This document shows positions 1 to 10,251 of a stretch of DNA of 64,000 nt, piece after piece. The position numbers and the translations under genes were made by a program. Source of the DNA: Yponomeuta sedellus (Eukaryota; Arthropoda; Insecta; Lepidoptera; Yponomeutidae); contig OW203726.1 of the NCBI GenBank assembly GCA_934045075.1, positions 558,001 to 622,000 of the forward strand, in the 5' to 3' direction. Numbering within the stretch: the first letter of the stretch is position 1; every line of letters starts with the position of its first letter. The notes beneath the pieces were generated by a model. The model did not search any database. It was not told where the DNA came from and worked only from the letters and a program-made list of their open reading frames with translations.

Positions 1-3000
1 TTTTTCCGATGGTACCAAGGTTGGGCGGGCGGGCTTCCTTGGATGTCTCTATACCAGCTTCCTTTCTCTTTACTGATCTCATTCCAGTAGTTGCACCATA
101 TTGCTTTCAGATTCTCATTCAGATGAACATGGAGATCAGTAAATGGCAATTTGAGGTCTGTAGAGTGATCCTCGTCAGGGTCCAGATTTGCAGCTCGATC
201 GACGACTTCATTTCCAGTGATACCCCGGTGAGCAGGTACCCACATTAACTTAACTACCTTACCACTAACTAACAAACTATTTAACAAATTCTTTATATTA
301 TAGATGAGATAATTTACATTATAACGAAGGCAGTTAACTTCTAAAGCTAATAATACACTGAGTGAGTCAGTAAATATAATTATATTACAAGTATCAATAT
401 TTTGAACGTAAATTAAAGCTTGATGGATAGCATAAGCTTCGGCGGTAAAAATGCTACATCTAGTGTCAATTTTAAAACATTTAGTTTTCTTTAACTGAGG
501 GTCAAAAAATGCTGAGTTTACCCTATCAACTGTTTTAGAGCCATCAGTATAGATGGAATACAGATGATTATTTTCCAGGAAAGCAAGTAAATCTTGTTGG
601 TTCGTAATGCATGGTTTATGTACAAAATTATTTTTCAATAGAATATCGAGATCCATCCTATAGAGGGGCCACAAATTATCCTGATGCAAATTTTTTGTTA
701 AATCATTCAAATGTAAAACTATTCTTAATAAGGTTGGTATGTTACCATTTAATATCTGATTAAAATTTGCATAAGGAGCCACTGAATTGCCCAATTCAGT
801 GGCATGCATTGGTAAAATGTGATCTAAGACAACTCTATTATTTTTAGTTAACATTTTCAAACAGAACCTTTCAGCTAGCTGTAGACGTCTAAGATGTAAA
901 GGGGGAATGCAAGCCTCACATTGCATTGCATTAATTGGAGTAGAGCACATAGCCCCTGTAATAATTCTCAAAGCTTTATTCTGAATAACTTCTAATTTCT
1001 TCAGCAAAGCAAGGCTTGCCCCCATATAAGCAATTGAGCTATAATCGAAATGGCTGCGCATAATGCTCTTATATAACATAGATAATATTTTTGGGTCAGA
1101 CCCCCAATGTACTCCTGCCAGAGACCGAAGTATATTAAGGGCTTTGGAGGCGTTTTTGATGATATAATTTATGTGAGATTCAAATGTTAGCCTATGATCC
1201 AGCAATATACCAAGAAACTTCTTTTCTTTCAACCAAGGTATAGGGAGATTATTGTATTCTACCAAACTATTACAAGGAGAAAGCCTTTTGGAGAAAAGCA
1301 TAGCTCCACTCTTTAATGGATTTATAACCAATTTGAGCTTATTAAAATAATAATTATGCACTTGAGAGAGGGCTAAATTTAAATTATTTACAGCTATATT
1401 TACATCCTTATGTACAGAGTATATTAACAAATCATCTGCATACTGCAGGAATTGAACTCCAGTCTGGGTCAGATATTTATTTATCTGAGATGTATAAATA
1501 TTGTACAATAAAGGGGATATGGTTGCTCCTTGCATAGTACCTTTAAAAACTTGTCCTGGTCCGTGTAGTATGTTGTTAAATTTAACATACATAGTCCTAT
1601 CATAAAGAAAATGAAATATCCATTTACAGACATGTCCTGGCATACCAATCTCTGATAAAATTCCTGCCAATACAGATGGATCAACATTATCAAAAGCTCC
1701 CTGTACATCAAGAAATGCACATACGGTGGCTGATTGGCTGTGAAAGGAATTCCTGATGTCAGAGATGAGTGAAGTAAAGCTCTCTGTAGCACTACGACCC
1801 TTCCTGAAGCCGAATTGCTGCTCTGGTAAGATTTTATTCTGCTCTACGTAATGGTCTAATCTGGTTTTAAGCATAAACTCAAACAATTTACCTACACATG
1901 AGGATAAAGAAATTGGTCTATATGAATTAAAGTCATCACTAGACTTGTCTGGTTTCAATATAGGAATAACGCATTGTGTTTTCCAAGCTTCAGGAATGGA
2001 CTGAGTCATCCACAATACATTGTACATTTCCAATAACGATTTTTGGGCATCAACATGCATGTTCCTAATAAGCTTGTAAGGAATGTCATCTAATCCTGGG
2101 GTTGTATCTTTTCTATATTTGATAGCAAATGTGAATTCTGCAAAGGAAAATGGTTCTGAAAGATGAGCACAATTACTATTCCCTGTGTTATTAAAGATTT
2201 CATTTAATGAGTTTATGTCTATGTTTTTTTCAGGAGGAGACGGTGGAGCATATTTATCAATGAAGGCTGGAATCCATTCGTCGTTTTTGGGCATTTTGGG
2301 TAATGTTACACGTTTGAATCTTTTGATGTAATTCCAAATAGTGCTTATAGGTGTATACCTGTTAAAAGATTCAACTAATTTAGTCCATCCGTATTTCTTC
2401 TTTTCTTTTAATAATCTTTTTTTAAAAGCATTTAATTTTTTATATTCAATGTAACTCGACATATTACCATTACTTCTATACATATTTAGAGCTTCTTTAC
2501 TTTTATTAACAGCATCTGAGCATTCATTGTCCCACCAAGGAACAGGCTTTTTAATGACAATGCTATTAGTTTTCCTTAGCTTTGGAATAGTGACATCTTT
2601 AATCTGATTAAGTTCTTCGCAAAAATCATTGTAAGTTTTGACTGGGTTACTACTGTCTATATTAAATTGCCCTAATATTCTCTCTGTTTCAGATGCATAA
2701 GCCTGCCAATCTGCTTTATTATAAAGATATCGATCAGCGGAATTACCAATATCGTATTTATGAATTGTGGTGTGAATTGTTATAACTGTTGGAAAATGAT
2801 AGCTGCCCATCGCATCATCATGAACTGTCCACTCGCAAAGAGGAGCAACAGAAGGACTGACAGAAGAAATATCAATTGCAGAAGGCATTTTAGAAGGACT
2901 ACCTACAGTGGTAGGAAAACCAGTGTTTAATATACATAGATCATACTCATCGAGTGTGTTATAGATCTCATTACCGCGAGAGTTAGACCTCAAACACCCA

Positions 3001-3440
3001 AAAGCGACGTGATGGGCGTTGAGATCGCCCGAAAAAAGCATTGGTTTCGGTAACATATTCAAAATCTGTTTGAGTCTTCTGCACTGAAATCTACGGTTAT
3101 CATTAGGAGGCGGTATATAACTACAGAGAATTGATAAATTACCAGCATTGGTTTGTAAGATTATTGCAGCAGAATGCATAAAATTGTAAAAAGGAACAGA
3201 GACAGTAGAGAATTTCAAATTGGATTTAACTAAAATTGCTACACCTCCTCGTCCATCTTTCCCGTCTTGTCGAATTATATTGTAATTAGGAATATTAAAA
3301 GTGCTATTGTTCCTAAGCCAAGTCTCATTTAAAAGACAAACGTCTACATCAATATTTAATAAAAATGAAATTAATAATGGCTTCTTGTTAATAACTCCTT
3401 CTACATTAAACTGTACTATTGTAATAAATGATTTATCCAT
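1..3440 (-). CDS. LINE ORF2: endonuclease / reverse transcriptase / RNase H, open to the window edge
   Basis: Replication protein of a non-LTR retrotransposon: nicks target DNA, reverse-transcribes the element RNA in place and removes RNA. I read the whole minus frame from the ATG at 3440-3438 to position 3 and found no stop (about 1146 codons); the end lies outside the window. An APE-type endonuclease fills the N-terminus (NETWL near residue 39, GDLNAHH near 138-144). RT follows, with FGFRKGRSA upstream of the catalytic YADD at residues 667-670. RNase H shows YTDGSK at about 964, TAEAYAIHQ, TDS and HRGITGNE at about 1071. The start is chosen because the ATG overlaps the ORF1 stop by 8 nt, a coupled arrangement usual in these elements. 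RNase H favours the I-like branch of the Jockey/I group. Functional status is inferred from the open frame only. Confidence 0.93.
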   Translation of the reverse strand, partial: MDKSFITIVQFNVEGVINKKPLLISFLLNIDVDVCLLNETWLRNNSTFNIPNYNIIRQDGKDGRGGVAILVKSNLKFSTVSVPFYNFMHSAAIILQTNAGNLSILCSYIPPPNDNRRFQCRRLKQILNMLPKPMLFSGDLNAHHVAFGCLRSNSRGNEIYNTLDEYDLCILNTGFPTTVGSPSKMPSAIDISSVSPSVAPLCEWTVHDDAMGSYHFPTVITIHTTIHKYDIGNSADRYLYNKADWQAYASETERILGQFNIDSSNPVKTYNDFCEELNQIKDVTIPKLRKTNSIVIKKPVPWWDNECSDAVNKSKEALNMYRSNGNMSSYIEYKKLNAFKKRLLKEKKKYGWTKLVESFNRYTPISTIWNYIKRFKRVTLPKMPKNDEWIPAFIDKYAPPSPPEKNIDINSLNEIFNNTGNSNCAHLSEPFSFAEFTFAIKYRKDTTPGLDDIPYKLIRNMHVDAQKSLLEMYNVLWMTQSIPEAWKTQCVIPILKPDKSSDDFNSYRPISLSSCVGKLFEFMLKTRLDHYVEQNKILPEQQFGFRKGRSATESFTSLISDIRNSFHSQSATVCAFLDVQGAFDNVDPSVLAGILSEIGMPGHVCKWIFHFLYDRTMYVKFNNILHGPGQVFKGTMQGATISPLLYNIYTSQINKYLTQTGVQFLQYADDLLIYSVHKDVNIAVNNLNLALSQVHNYYFNKLKLVINPLKSGAMLFSKRLSPCNSLVEYNNLPIPWLKEKKFLGILLDHRLTFESHINYIIKNASKALNILRSLAGVHWGSDPKILSMLYKSIMRSHFDYSSIAYMGASLALLKKLEVIQNKALRIITGAMCSTPINAMQCEACIPPLHLRRLQLAERFCLKMLTKNNRVVLDHILPMHATELGNSVAPYANFNQILNGNIPTLLRIVLHLNDLTKNLHQDNLWPLYRMDLDILLKNNFVHKPCITNQQDLLAFLENNHLYSIYTDGSKTVDRVNSAFFDPQLKKTKCFKIDTRCSIFTAEAYAIHQALIYVQNIDTCNIIIFTDSLSVLLALEVNCLRYNVNYLIYNIKNLLNSLLVSGKVVKLMWVPAHRGITGNEVVDRAANLDPDEDHSTDLKLPFTDLHVHLNENLKAIWCNYWNEISKEKGSWYRDIQGSPPAQPWYHRK

Positions 3441-4599
3441 TATTCTGTAGTGATTTAATCAACACTTCCTGCACAATGGAAGCATTGATTTTGGGCAAAT
3501 TACCATTCGCCAATGTTACCAAAGCTCCTACCAAACCATTTAAGATGAAGTCGCTCTTGACTATTTCTTTGACTAAATTTGAATTTGAGATCACAAGTTG
3601 TGGAGGTTCTGTTACTATGGGTTTTGTGGGAGCCCTAGCAATCATTGGCGAAGGCTTGGCTTTCAGTGGAGGGAAGTTCGAGTTGTAGTTTTTGACAATA
3701 TTGTCTTGTTTTTTGGCTGAAGCAGCAATTTTTGCATAGTTAGTCCTATTAACATGTTCTTCTAACTTGTTTTTTTTAACTGGACAGTCTCTGGAAATTG
3801 CCAAGTGAGGCCCTTGGCAGTTGATACATTTCAATTCATCCTCTTTGTCGCATTTTGTGAAGTGGTGCTCACCAGAGCAGATAGAGCACTTCTGCAGTCC
3901 TTTACAGAACTTCGCTCCATGGTTAAATCTGAAGCACTTAAAGCACTGCAGAAGTGGTGCTCTGTACTCATTGACCTTAAATCTATACAGATCTAGGTAT
4001 ACATACTCCGGTAGTGTCTGTGACAAGAAAGTCACAGACACTGAACTGTACGGAACAATTTCTCCGTCGACCTTGCGGGTAAAGCGCCTTACGCCTACAA
4101 TTTCAAATTCTGCTGCAAGTTTCTTAAACAGTTCTTCATTCGTGATACTTGTTGGAACGAAGCGAAGGACCCCAATAGTCTCTACAGACCTCGCGGGAAT
4201 ATAGGCTCTAAAGCCCTGTTTCTTCAGCAGTTCGTCATTCGTCAGGAAGTTGTTCGCATTGGAAGCTTGTCCAAAGCACACACCAATTTTATTAGCATTG
4301 ATGCGCTTGATGCCCACCACGCCCTTGACGTCATTTTTGAAGATCGTGTTTAGCTGGTCAGGGTTTTTATTACCAATTCTGCCATTTTCGGATTCAACAA
4401 AGACAATGAATTCATCGCTCACCAAATTTTCCGCGTACAGCCGCCTGTAACCTGGTTTCAGATATGGCTTGAATCCATCATCCTGCTGCTGCTCGCCGTG
4501 ATGTTCGCGTCCATGGTCCTCAGTTCGCCCCCTCTTTAATTTGGGAGGAGGTTCATCCTCGGAAAGCCCAGGGGGCTTTGCCCCCGGGCGATCTTTCAT
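3433..4599 (-). CDS. LINE ORF1: Gag-like RNA-binding protein with three CCHC knuckles
   Basis: Nucleic-acid-binding partner of ORF2; such proteins package the element RNA into a ribonucleoprotein. 388 residues, intact. The N-terminus (1-50) is charged and proline/lysine-rich. Residues about 60-210 form two similar alpha/beta-looking blocks (around FIVFVES and GVLRFVP), probably RRM-like. Three cysteine/histidine knuckles follow: C219-C222-H227-C232; C238-C241-H245 or H246-C250; and C258-C261-H265-C272 with looser spacing. The C-terminus is basic and low in structure. The stop at 3435-3433 lies inside the ORF2 start (ATGGATAA), so the two frames overlap. Start chosen at the first methionine; no in-frame upstream alternative was examined. 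Family placement is from recall, not a search. Confidence 0.92.
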   Translation of the reverse strand: MKDRPGAKPPGLSEDEPPPKLKRGRTEDHGREHHGEQQQDDGFKPYLKPGYRRLYAENLVSDEFIVFVESENGRIGNKNPDQLNTIFKNDVKGVVGIKRINANKIGVCFGQASNANNFLTNDELLKKQGFRAYIPARSVETIGVLRFVPTSITNEELFKKLAAEFEIVGVRRFTRKVDGEIVPYSSVSVTFLSQTLPEYVYLDLYRFKVNEYRAPLLQCFKCFRFNHGAKFCKGLQKCSICSGEHHFTKCDKEDELKCINCQGPHLAISRDCPVKKNKLEEHVNRTNYAKIAASAKKQDNIVKNYNSNFPPLKAKPSPMIARAPTKPIVTEPPQLVISNSNLVKEIVKSDFILNGLVGALVTLANGNLPKINASIVQEVLIKSLQNNG

Positions 4600-5667
4600 C
4601 TCGCCGAACCTAACGACGATGTTTTAAATACTTTTAGCGTAAGTTTATCGAGTTTTAACAATTTTCAGAAATATTTTTGAAAAATTTTCAAAAAACGCGC
4701 CTATCCTCTTCAAAAGCCCGCCAAAAAAAAAAAAAAAACCTATCATTAACGTCAATTGACTTCACAGAACAATCAAACGATGATTTGGTCAGCTCACAGA
4801 ACAATGGTCGGCTAACCGTGTATTCTGTGGTGATTATTTTCTCTGTGACCACAGAGAAAAAAATCCACAGACTACATGAATAAATACACGTTGACATTTC
4901 GTTCTTTTTTATAAGGCAAAGGATTAATACTCAAACTGCCTTTGCTGATGTCATACAAAAGTCATTTAAGGTCAAAGCTTTTTATTGATTATCTTATAAC
5001 ATATAGACTTATTTAAAAATATGATAAATGGAAATTGTACGGAAAGCAAAATTCTCGTAATGGTTTTGAGATTTCCGTCCCTTTAAAAAAATGTAGCTAA
5101 TTGGGTTGCGGGCCACCAATGACCATAGACCTCCATCTACCGCTTACCATAAACGAAACCAAATCTTACAAATTTTACGACCCACGTGACTTACGACTGC
5201 TACAAATACACACAGACGCAAATAAACAGGTCTATTCTAAATTTTGTTATAAATAAAACTGGTCTTATCGCGATTAATTACATAACTATGTATGAGTGAC
5301 ACTAATCATCAAGAAATACAAATCTAAACTTAATTTTAATTAAATTCTTCAAACTTTAAAATTATTGTAATAAATTAACGAAAGCACTTCATTATAATCA
5401 TATTATGTAACAGTTAAAAACAGTGTTAATTGCACCGTAAGGGAAGGACTGACTCCTAAGATACAGGCTACCCTAGTTTAGGAGTCAGGACGGTACATAG
5501 AATTGTAAGAAAGCTGTAGTACATACACATTAAAAGTAACGTTGTAAGTTTTTTTTCAAGAAATTCTTACAACTTACCACGTCGTAGAGTGCATTGATGG
5601 ATTTTGCGTGTGTTTGTGTGGATGGTACTCGTATAAGCGCTGAGCAAGCCTATACTCCATGATATTC
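4600..5667. other. LINE 5' UTR and unassigned AT-rich DNA
   Basis: The first few hundred bases upstream of ORF1 on the minus strand should hold the LINE 5' UTR and its internal promoter; I could not place the 5' end or a target duplication. A hairpin with an 11-bp stem and 2-nt loop sits at 4837-4860, embedded in a weaker outer stem. The rest is AT-rich without a supportable gene; the small ORFs on both strands at 4677-4897 are not convincing. Confidence 0.4.
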
Positions 5668-5872
5668 TTTTTAATGCACTAACCCGTGCTAAGGACAATT
5701 TTAAAAACCTATTTAGGGGCTAAAATTCCACCCATGACTGGATTCGAATCCGCGTCTGGCTATCCGTGCCAGATAGACAGAGGACAGAGTCCTGGCACGG
5801 ATAGCCAGAGGTTGCGGGTTCGGATCCCGGCATGGGTGGAATTTTTAGCCTCTAAATAGGTTTTTAAAAAGC
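5668..5872. repeat. SINE-B foldback copy (inverted tRNA 3' halves)
   Basis: Left arm in minus sense and right arm in plus sense each carry the T-arm of the SINE-B tRNA-like domain followed by its 3' tail. They meet near the anticodon stem, here with about 20 extra bases containing AGACAGAGGACAG between them. The left arm reaches the long 3' end (AATGCACTAACCCGTGC side), while the right arm stops at the short end (AGGTTTTTAAAA). Arms are less alike than in the copy at 48237, so this is an older copy. Confidence 0.75.
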
Positions 5873-6638
5873 TTACTCCACCCAAAAATGAATGTGTTCC
5901 AAGTCGTCTTTAAACCCAACTAGTGTAAGTGGCGGTGCGACTGAACGCTGTATAAATAATCTCAATACGCAGATATAACAGCAAAAGTTTTACAGTGTAT
6001 ATGATGTAAGCGCTTCGATACGTGCATAGACATAGACATCATTTATTGGTTATATTCATTACAAGTCAAGACTCCGTACATAATAACAATCCAATGTAGA
6101 AATAACAATCAATGTTACAAATGTTAAAAAAAAAAATTACATGTCAATATCATAATAAAATTATGCAATCTGTCAGGTCAATCAATGATAGACAAAATAA
6201 TAATAATAATTACGTTGAGTACTTTACCTAATTATTGTGCAAAATTCTGCTAAATAAGAGTTAAAAAGCTACGATATTACGATACAATAAGCTAAATCTT
6301 ATAAACTTCTCTGCTTAGTCACTTTTACAGACTAGGAATTCGTCATACGAATAAAAACATCACTCGATAAGCCATTTTTTTAGTTTTCGTTTAAACACGT
6401 ACTCATTGCTTGCGCTCGTATATACTCGCATATACTGCACACTCCCTTTATCATGACGTGAAGTGTACTCCAGCGTTGATTACGTGTCCACATAACGCCC
6501 GCTTTGTGTGCGGCAACATAACAATAACCTCGTCGCTTCGCGTCACGCAATATCGAATGACAGAACATCACCAGTCCTTTGTGGTAGCCGTAATTATTAT
6601 TCTCAGCCACTGGTCATCCAATTATTGCTAGACAATCT
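5873..6638. other. Unassigned AT-rich stretch
   Basis: No recognised domain or repeat. Short ORFs on both strands at 6380-6631 overlap each other and look accidental. Confidence 0.5.
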
Positions 6639-6923
6639 GGAAGCGCTCGTGGTTTAGTCGAACCGAGTGATTGGTGACTTAACTTGAGCTAAGCAACAGG
6701 CGCGGGATGGGTGACCATCCCGTGACTACTGTTAGTGTCATTTTTCCGAGCGCTTCCGTGCCTTCCAAGGCATTTTAAACCATTGGTGCTGGCTGTCATG
6801 TAAAGGCAGTCGTTAAGCCATGTCAGAGGACTGACGGCTTAGTAAGTGGAGTAGGGCCTAACCTTCCTGCGATGCAGGAAGAGACACATGCCCCAGCAGT
6901 GGGGACATCGTAGGGTTGATATC
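6639..6923 (+). repeat. SINE-A (5S rRNA-derived SINE), internally deleted
   Basis: Starts with the helix I-like GAAGCGCTCGT and keeps CTAAGCAACAGGCGCG and GGATGGGTGACCATCCCG, which match the 5S rRNA internal control region. It ends with the family tail GGGGACAT..GGGTTGATATC. Compared with full copies it lacks a block after AAGCCATGTCAGAGG. Confidence 0.85.
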
Positions 6924-7327
6924 TATCGATATCGAGCAGAGACGATCGTTTTGTACTTGCTACTATTCTGACAAAAACTTTCGCTTCATCGATAGTAATC
7001 TCATAAGACCGAGTGTGCAAACGTTTGCTCGAAAACTATTGCTATTTTCAAGACTTAGGAGGTTAATTAGATGCCACATGCACGCTCGTTACTGGAAACG
7101 TTTTATCTTGCCTTACTTTTAAATGCATTTTTTGATTGGATTTTTTGGGTAAATCGTATTAGCGCTGCTTGAAACGTGAAAGCAGGTGAACCGAGAGAGC
7201 GAATTTAAAAAAAAACGCTCCACGAAAACATTCGAGCTGATGTGCGTCCTATCCGGTCATACCTTTGGCAAAATACTGTGCCCCTTAGGTTTTTTTTCAC
7301 TTAGTCTCTTTTGAGTCCCACTGCTTA
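6924..7327. other. Unassigned stretch
   Basis: No gene or repeat that I can name. The run AAAAAAAAACGCTCC near 7207-7221 is unremarkable. Confidence 0.4.
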
Positions 7328-7452
7328 TACTATTTTTATTTTTAATGCACTAACCCGTGCTAAGGACAAATTTAAAAACCTATTTAGAGGCTAAAAATTT
7401 CACCCATGCCGGGATTCGAACCCGCAACCTCTGGCTATCCGTGTCACTGCTT
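7328..7452 (-). repeat. SINE-B 3' part, long 3' end, fused to LINE debris
   Basis: Minus-sense tRNA 3' half plus the complete long tail (up to TACTATTTTTATTTTTAATG). At about 7447 the anticodon-stem region stops and RTE-like coding debris begins, so the copy is 5' truncated. Confidence 0.8.
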
Positions 7453-7454
7453 GG

Positions 7455-7600
7455 CAAAGTCCTCCCCTCTTAACTTTCATACCCTGCACCATCCTAGCAA
7501 TGTATCTAGGTCGTCCCGCCATCTTCGCCTTGGTCTGTCGCGGCGTCGGTGTCCATTTTGCGGAATCCAGTTGATAATACTTATAGGTGGCAACTGATAT
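7455..7600 (-). pseudogene. RTE-like LINE fragment, RT C-terminal region
   Basis: Minus-strand translation gives pieces such as WIPQNGHRRR, RPRRRWRDDLD and LLGW, the basic C-terminal block typical of RTE-type reverse transcriptases. Same block as 27750-28075. The reading frame is broken and 5' truncated. Confidence 0.7.
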
Positions 7601-7800
7601 ATTGGGTTTAAGATGACTTGAGAAAAGATGTTTAGAGTGGAGTTTTTTTCCACTACAATATGGCGCCAAGGCAACGTCTTACATTTTACATTCTACGTTG
7701 AAATTCGCCATACACAATGTAAATTCTTTCTTCTTCTTCAGGCTATATTAGTCCACTGCTGGACATAGCCCTTGTGGTAAATTCTTTACGTTGAAATAAT
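7560..7800. repeat. Dispersed repeat K, interrupted by a 47-bp LINE tip
   Basis: The stretch with GAGAAAAGATG, GTGGAGTTTTTTTCCACTAC and ACATTTTACATT recurs inverted at 50660-50850. Identity of the parent element is unknown. It is interrupted at 7730-7776 by an RTE 3' tip. Confidence 0.6.
7730..7776 (-). mobile_element. Very short RTE-like LINE insertion (3' tip only) with 11-bp target duplication
   Basis: 47 bp corresponding to the last bases of the RTE-like element in minus sense (GGGCTATGTCCAGCAGTGG .. GCCTGAAGAAGAAG). It is flanked by the exact duplication GTAAATTCTTT at 7719-7729 and 7777-7787. A textbook severely 5'-truncated, target-primed insertion; it defines the 3' terminus of this family as a (GAA)n tail. 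Confidence 0.85.
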
Positions 7801-8242
7801 TTGATTTGATTGATTGTAATTTTGGCCCACTTTTCTATGCACATACGGCAGACATGGTAGTGATCTGGCGGTCGCAACTACAACACCTGCAATTTTAGTT
7901 TTTCAGCTCATCGTCATGCTCCTAATGTGGTAAGATAAGATATTCGATTTAATTCAATTCAATTCAATTTTATTTCGTAAAGATGAGATTATTCTTTACT
8001 ATACACCAGAAAAAACAAACAGAAAATCTTTACAAAGATACAGTACAATTGGAGGCCTTATATTAGTCGGCTTGCTGCGAAAAAATGTACTCGCCACTTC
8101 AGCCTACCCGTGACCACGGCAACTGCAACGCTGCTGATACGGCGGGAATCAAGATAATTAAGTTTTACTTAATAAATAATCGTGAATAGACCCGTTTAAT
8201 ATATAACTATGTATGAATATCGCGAATAATTAAGAAATACTG
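7788..8242. other. Unassigned stretch with a short ATTCA tract
   Basis: ATTCAATTCAATTCAA near 7950-7967 is a small pentamer repeat. The rest shows no supportable gene. Confidence 0.4.
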
Positions 8243-8434
8243 ACGACCTCTGTGGCGCTGCGGTACCGCACCTTCATGCATGATCATGCGAGAGGTCCCG
8301 AACCCCGGCTACGAACACAAAAAAAGACCCCAGGTCTTTGATGTTTACATGTTTGTGATGTTGCTGTTTCTAGTGCCCATGACACAGGGTACCCTAGTTT
8401 GGGGCCAGAAGGAGTGTATGGGCCTGTATGTAAA
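8243..8434 (+). repeat. SINE-C, tRNA head damaged
   Basis: Head GACCTCTGTGGCGCTGCGG is recognisable, but the anticodon region is scrambled and the T-arm deleted (GAGGTCCCGAACCCCGGCT). The body GGTCTTTGATGTTTACATG .. GACACAGGGTACCCTAG .. GTATGTAAAT matches copies at 46649 and 58491. Confidence 0.8.
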
Positions 8435-8672
8435 TTTTAAAAACCTATTTAGAGGCTAAAAATTCCACCCATGCCGAGATTCGACCCGCGACCTCTGGCT
8501 ATCTGTGCCAGCGCTCTTGCCACGACTCACCGGCATCAGTGAAATTCCGAACCTCTTTACAATTCTCTGTATTACGTACAGAATGCGAATCCCGGCATGG
8601 GTGGAATTTTTAGCCTCTAAATAGGTTTTTTAAATTATCCTTAGCACGGGTTAGTGCATTAAAAAAAACAGT
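8432..8672. repeat. SINE-B foldback copy, asymmetric arms
   Basis: Left arm (minus sense) contains the tRNA-like domain and about 60 bp of upstream SINE body, and stops at the short 3' end. Right arm (plus sense) begins at the T-arm near 8584 and runs to the long 3' end (TTAGTGCATTAAAAA). It overlaps the tail of SINE-C at its left edge. Confidence 0.75.
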
Positions 8673-9209
8673 ATAACCTGTATGTAAATGTTATTTTATA
8701 CTAATACAATACATTAACAATACACACATCAAGCTCCACCGCCGGGCCGGCGACTATAATTCTCGCACGTTAGTTATAAATTCAGCGGGCGCGTGAACTT
8801 CGCGCAGTTTTATCGCGAATATGGCTGCCGGTGCAGTGCTGTAAATTTCCCGCTGAAGCGGTAAAAAGTTGCACGGAGTTATAGTCGACTGAGCGGCGGG
8901 CCACCGAGCTGCTGTTTGCGTGTGCACAGAGCGGATTATCAAAACCAATCGTTTTGGCACTTTTTGACAGACTATCTGTGGTGAATCGCCGAGATGAATA
9001 AAGACATAGGCAATTTCCTATTTTACGAAACCGCGATCAGGAGCTCTATTTTTGAATCACTCGTCTCGCGTCGAGCGCTCGATTTCTACTGATTTTCGTT
9101 CGACATACAAAATTCCGTATTTTTCAATCACTTAACTGCAACGAATGGTCCTTACCACTCGTCTCGTATGTCGATCGATAAATTAATTGTCAAAATTTGT
9201 GTTAATTTG
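8673..9209. other. Unassigned, with a CpG-rich patch at 8740-8960
   Basis: The patch at 8740-8960 is clearly richer in G, C and CpG than its surroundings (GCCGGGCCGGCGAC, GCGGGCGCGTGAAC, GAGCGGCGGGCCACCGAG). It matches no repeat here and has no convincing ORF. A regulatory or conserved non-coding role is possible but unproven. Confidence 0.4.
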
Positions 9210-9300
9210 TTCGAATCCCGGCACGGATGGAATTTTTAGCCTCTAAATAGGGTTTTAAAATTGTCCTTAGCACGGGTTAGTGCATTAAAAATAAAAATTG
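9210..9300 (+). repeat. SINE-B 3' fragment (T-arm to long 3' end)
   Basis: Begins inside the T-arm (TTCGAATCCCGGCACGG) and runs to TTAGTGCATTAAAAATAAAA. 5' truncated. Confidence 0.8.
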
Positions 9301-10251
9301 TATAAACATATAAATTACAAATGAAGATAAAAAAGTATGGGCCTCGGCTTGTAACTAATGTACACCAGTTTGCAACTAGTTGCCGATTTTCAGGCAAGGC
9401 CCTTTCTTAAACTAAATTATACCTATCTGGGTATAATTATAGTAATGTTATGAGAATAAAAAACACACGCGCATGATGACAGATGGATAAACTTAACATA
9501 TAGGTATATAAATTCCATCCACTACAGCCCTTGAAGGACACCAGAAGCCAAGGATTGTTTGTGCAGCAGCCATTTACGACATTTAATTCGGAATGTTGGG
9601 AGGGTTCGAGCAGCGCGCACAGGCGGCGGCAGGTCATTCCAATTTATGTAATAAGTGTACATACAGAAAAGAAAAACTTATTTTCCTATGCTATAATTAT
9701 CATTGAATTTCAAATTCAATGTAATTATTTTAGAATCAATTATGTAGTTAGTTCGTAGTTATGTTATAAATTACTTGTATAGAAGTTGTAAAATTTGTTT
9801 TATGCCTAAAATAACGAAAAAATAATAATAAACAGTTCGTTCAGTAATCAATACAAAATTTAGTCTAAAACCGCAACTCCACTCCCAAATCGCAGTCAAT
9901 TTCAAAATCCACACGCAAAAAGAGAACTTTTTCAATCATTGCATTCACACGACAAAGTTTATCTTAAAACCGTTTCAATGTGGGCCGTAACTTGACATTA
10001 AATTAAAGTGACAGAACGTTTAATAAATAAGTTGAAGACCCTGTACAATATTTTCACTTAATGAATAATCTCACATCAAATACAACGACATTAAAATTTT
10101 ATTCATTCCTTAAAAGCTCCGTTAAACATTAAATGGGAAAATTAATAAGAGTTACGCACAAAAGAAAACATACAGAAAGAAAATATGATTTTCTTATTTT
10201 CTTCATATAGTTATAAAACCCGTAACCACGGTGATAGAAACTTTGCCGTCA
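9301..10251. other. Unassigned AT-rich stretch
   Basis: No domain, repeat or RNA gene recognised. ORFs at 9437-9758 on both strands overlap and lack similarity that I know. Confidence 0.45.

Noticed and set aside
3428..4450. Plus-strand ORFs
   Set aside because: Antisense shadows of the LINE ORF1 with no domain similarity.
6646..6760. Genuine 5S rRNA gene
   Set aside because: Only the internal promoter region matches 5S; the ends differ and a SINE body and tail follow in every copy.
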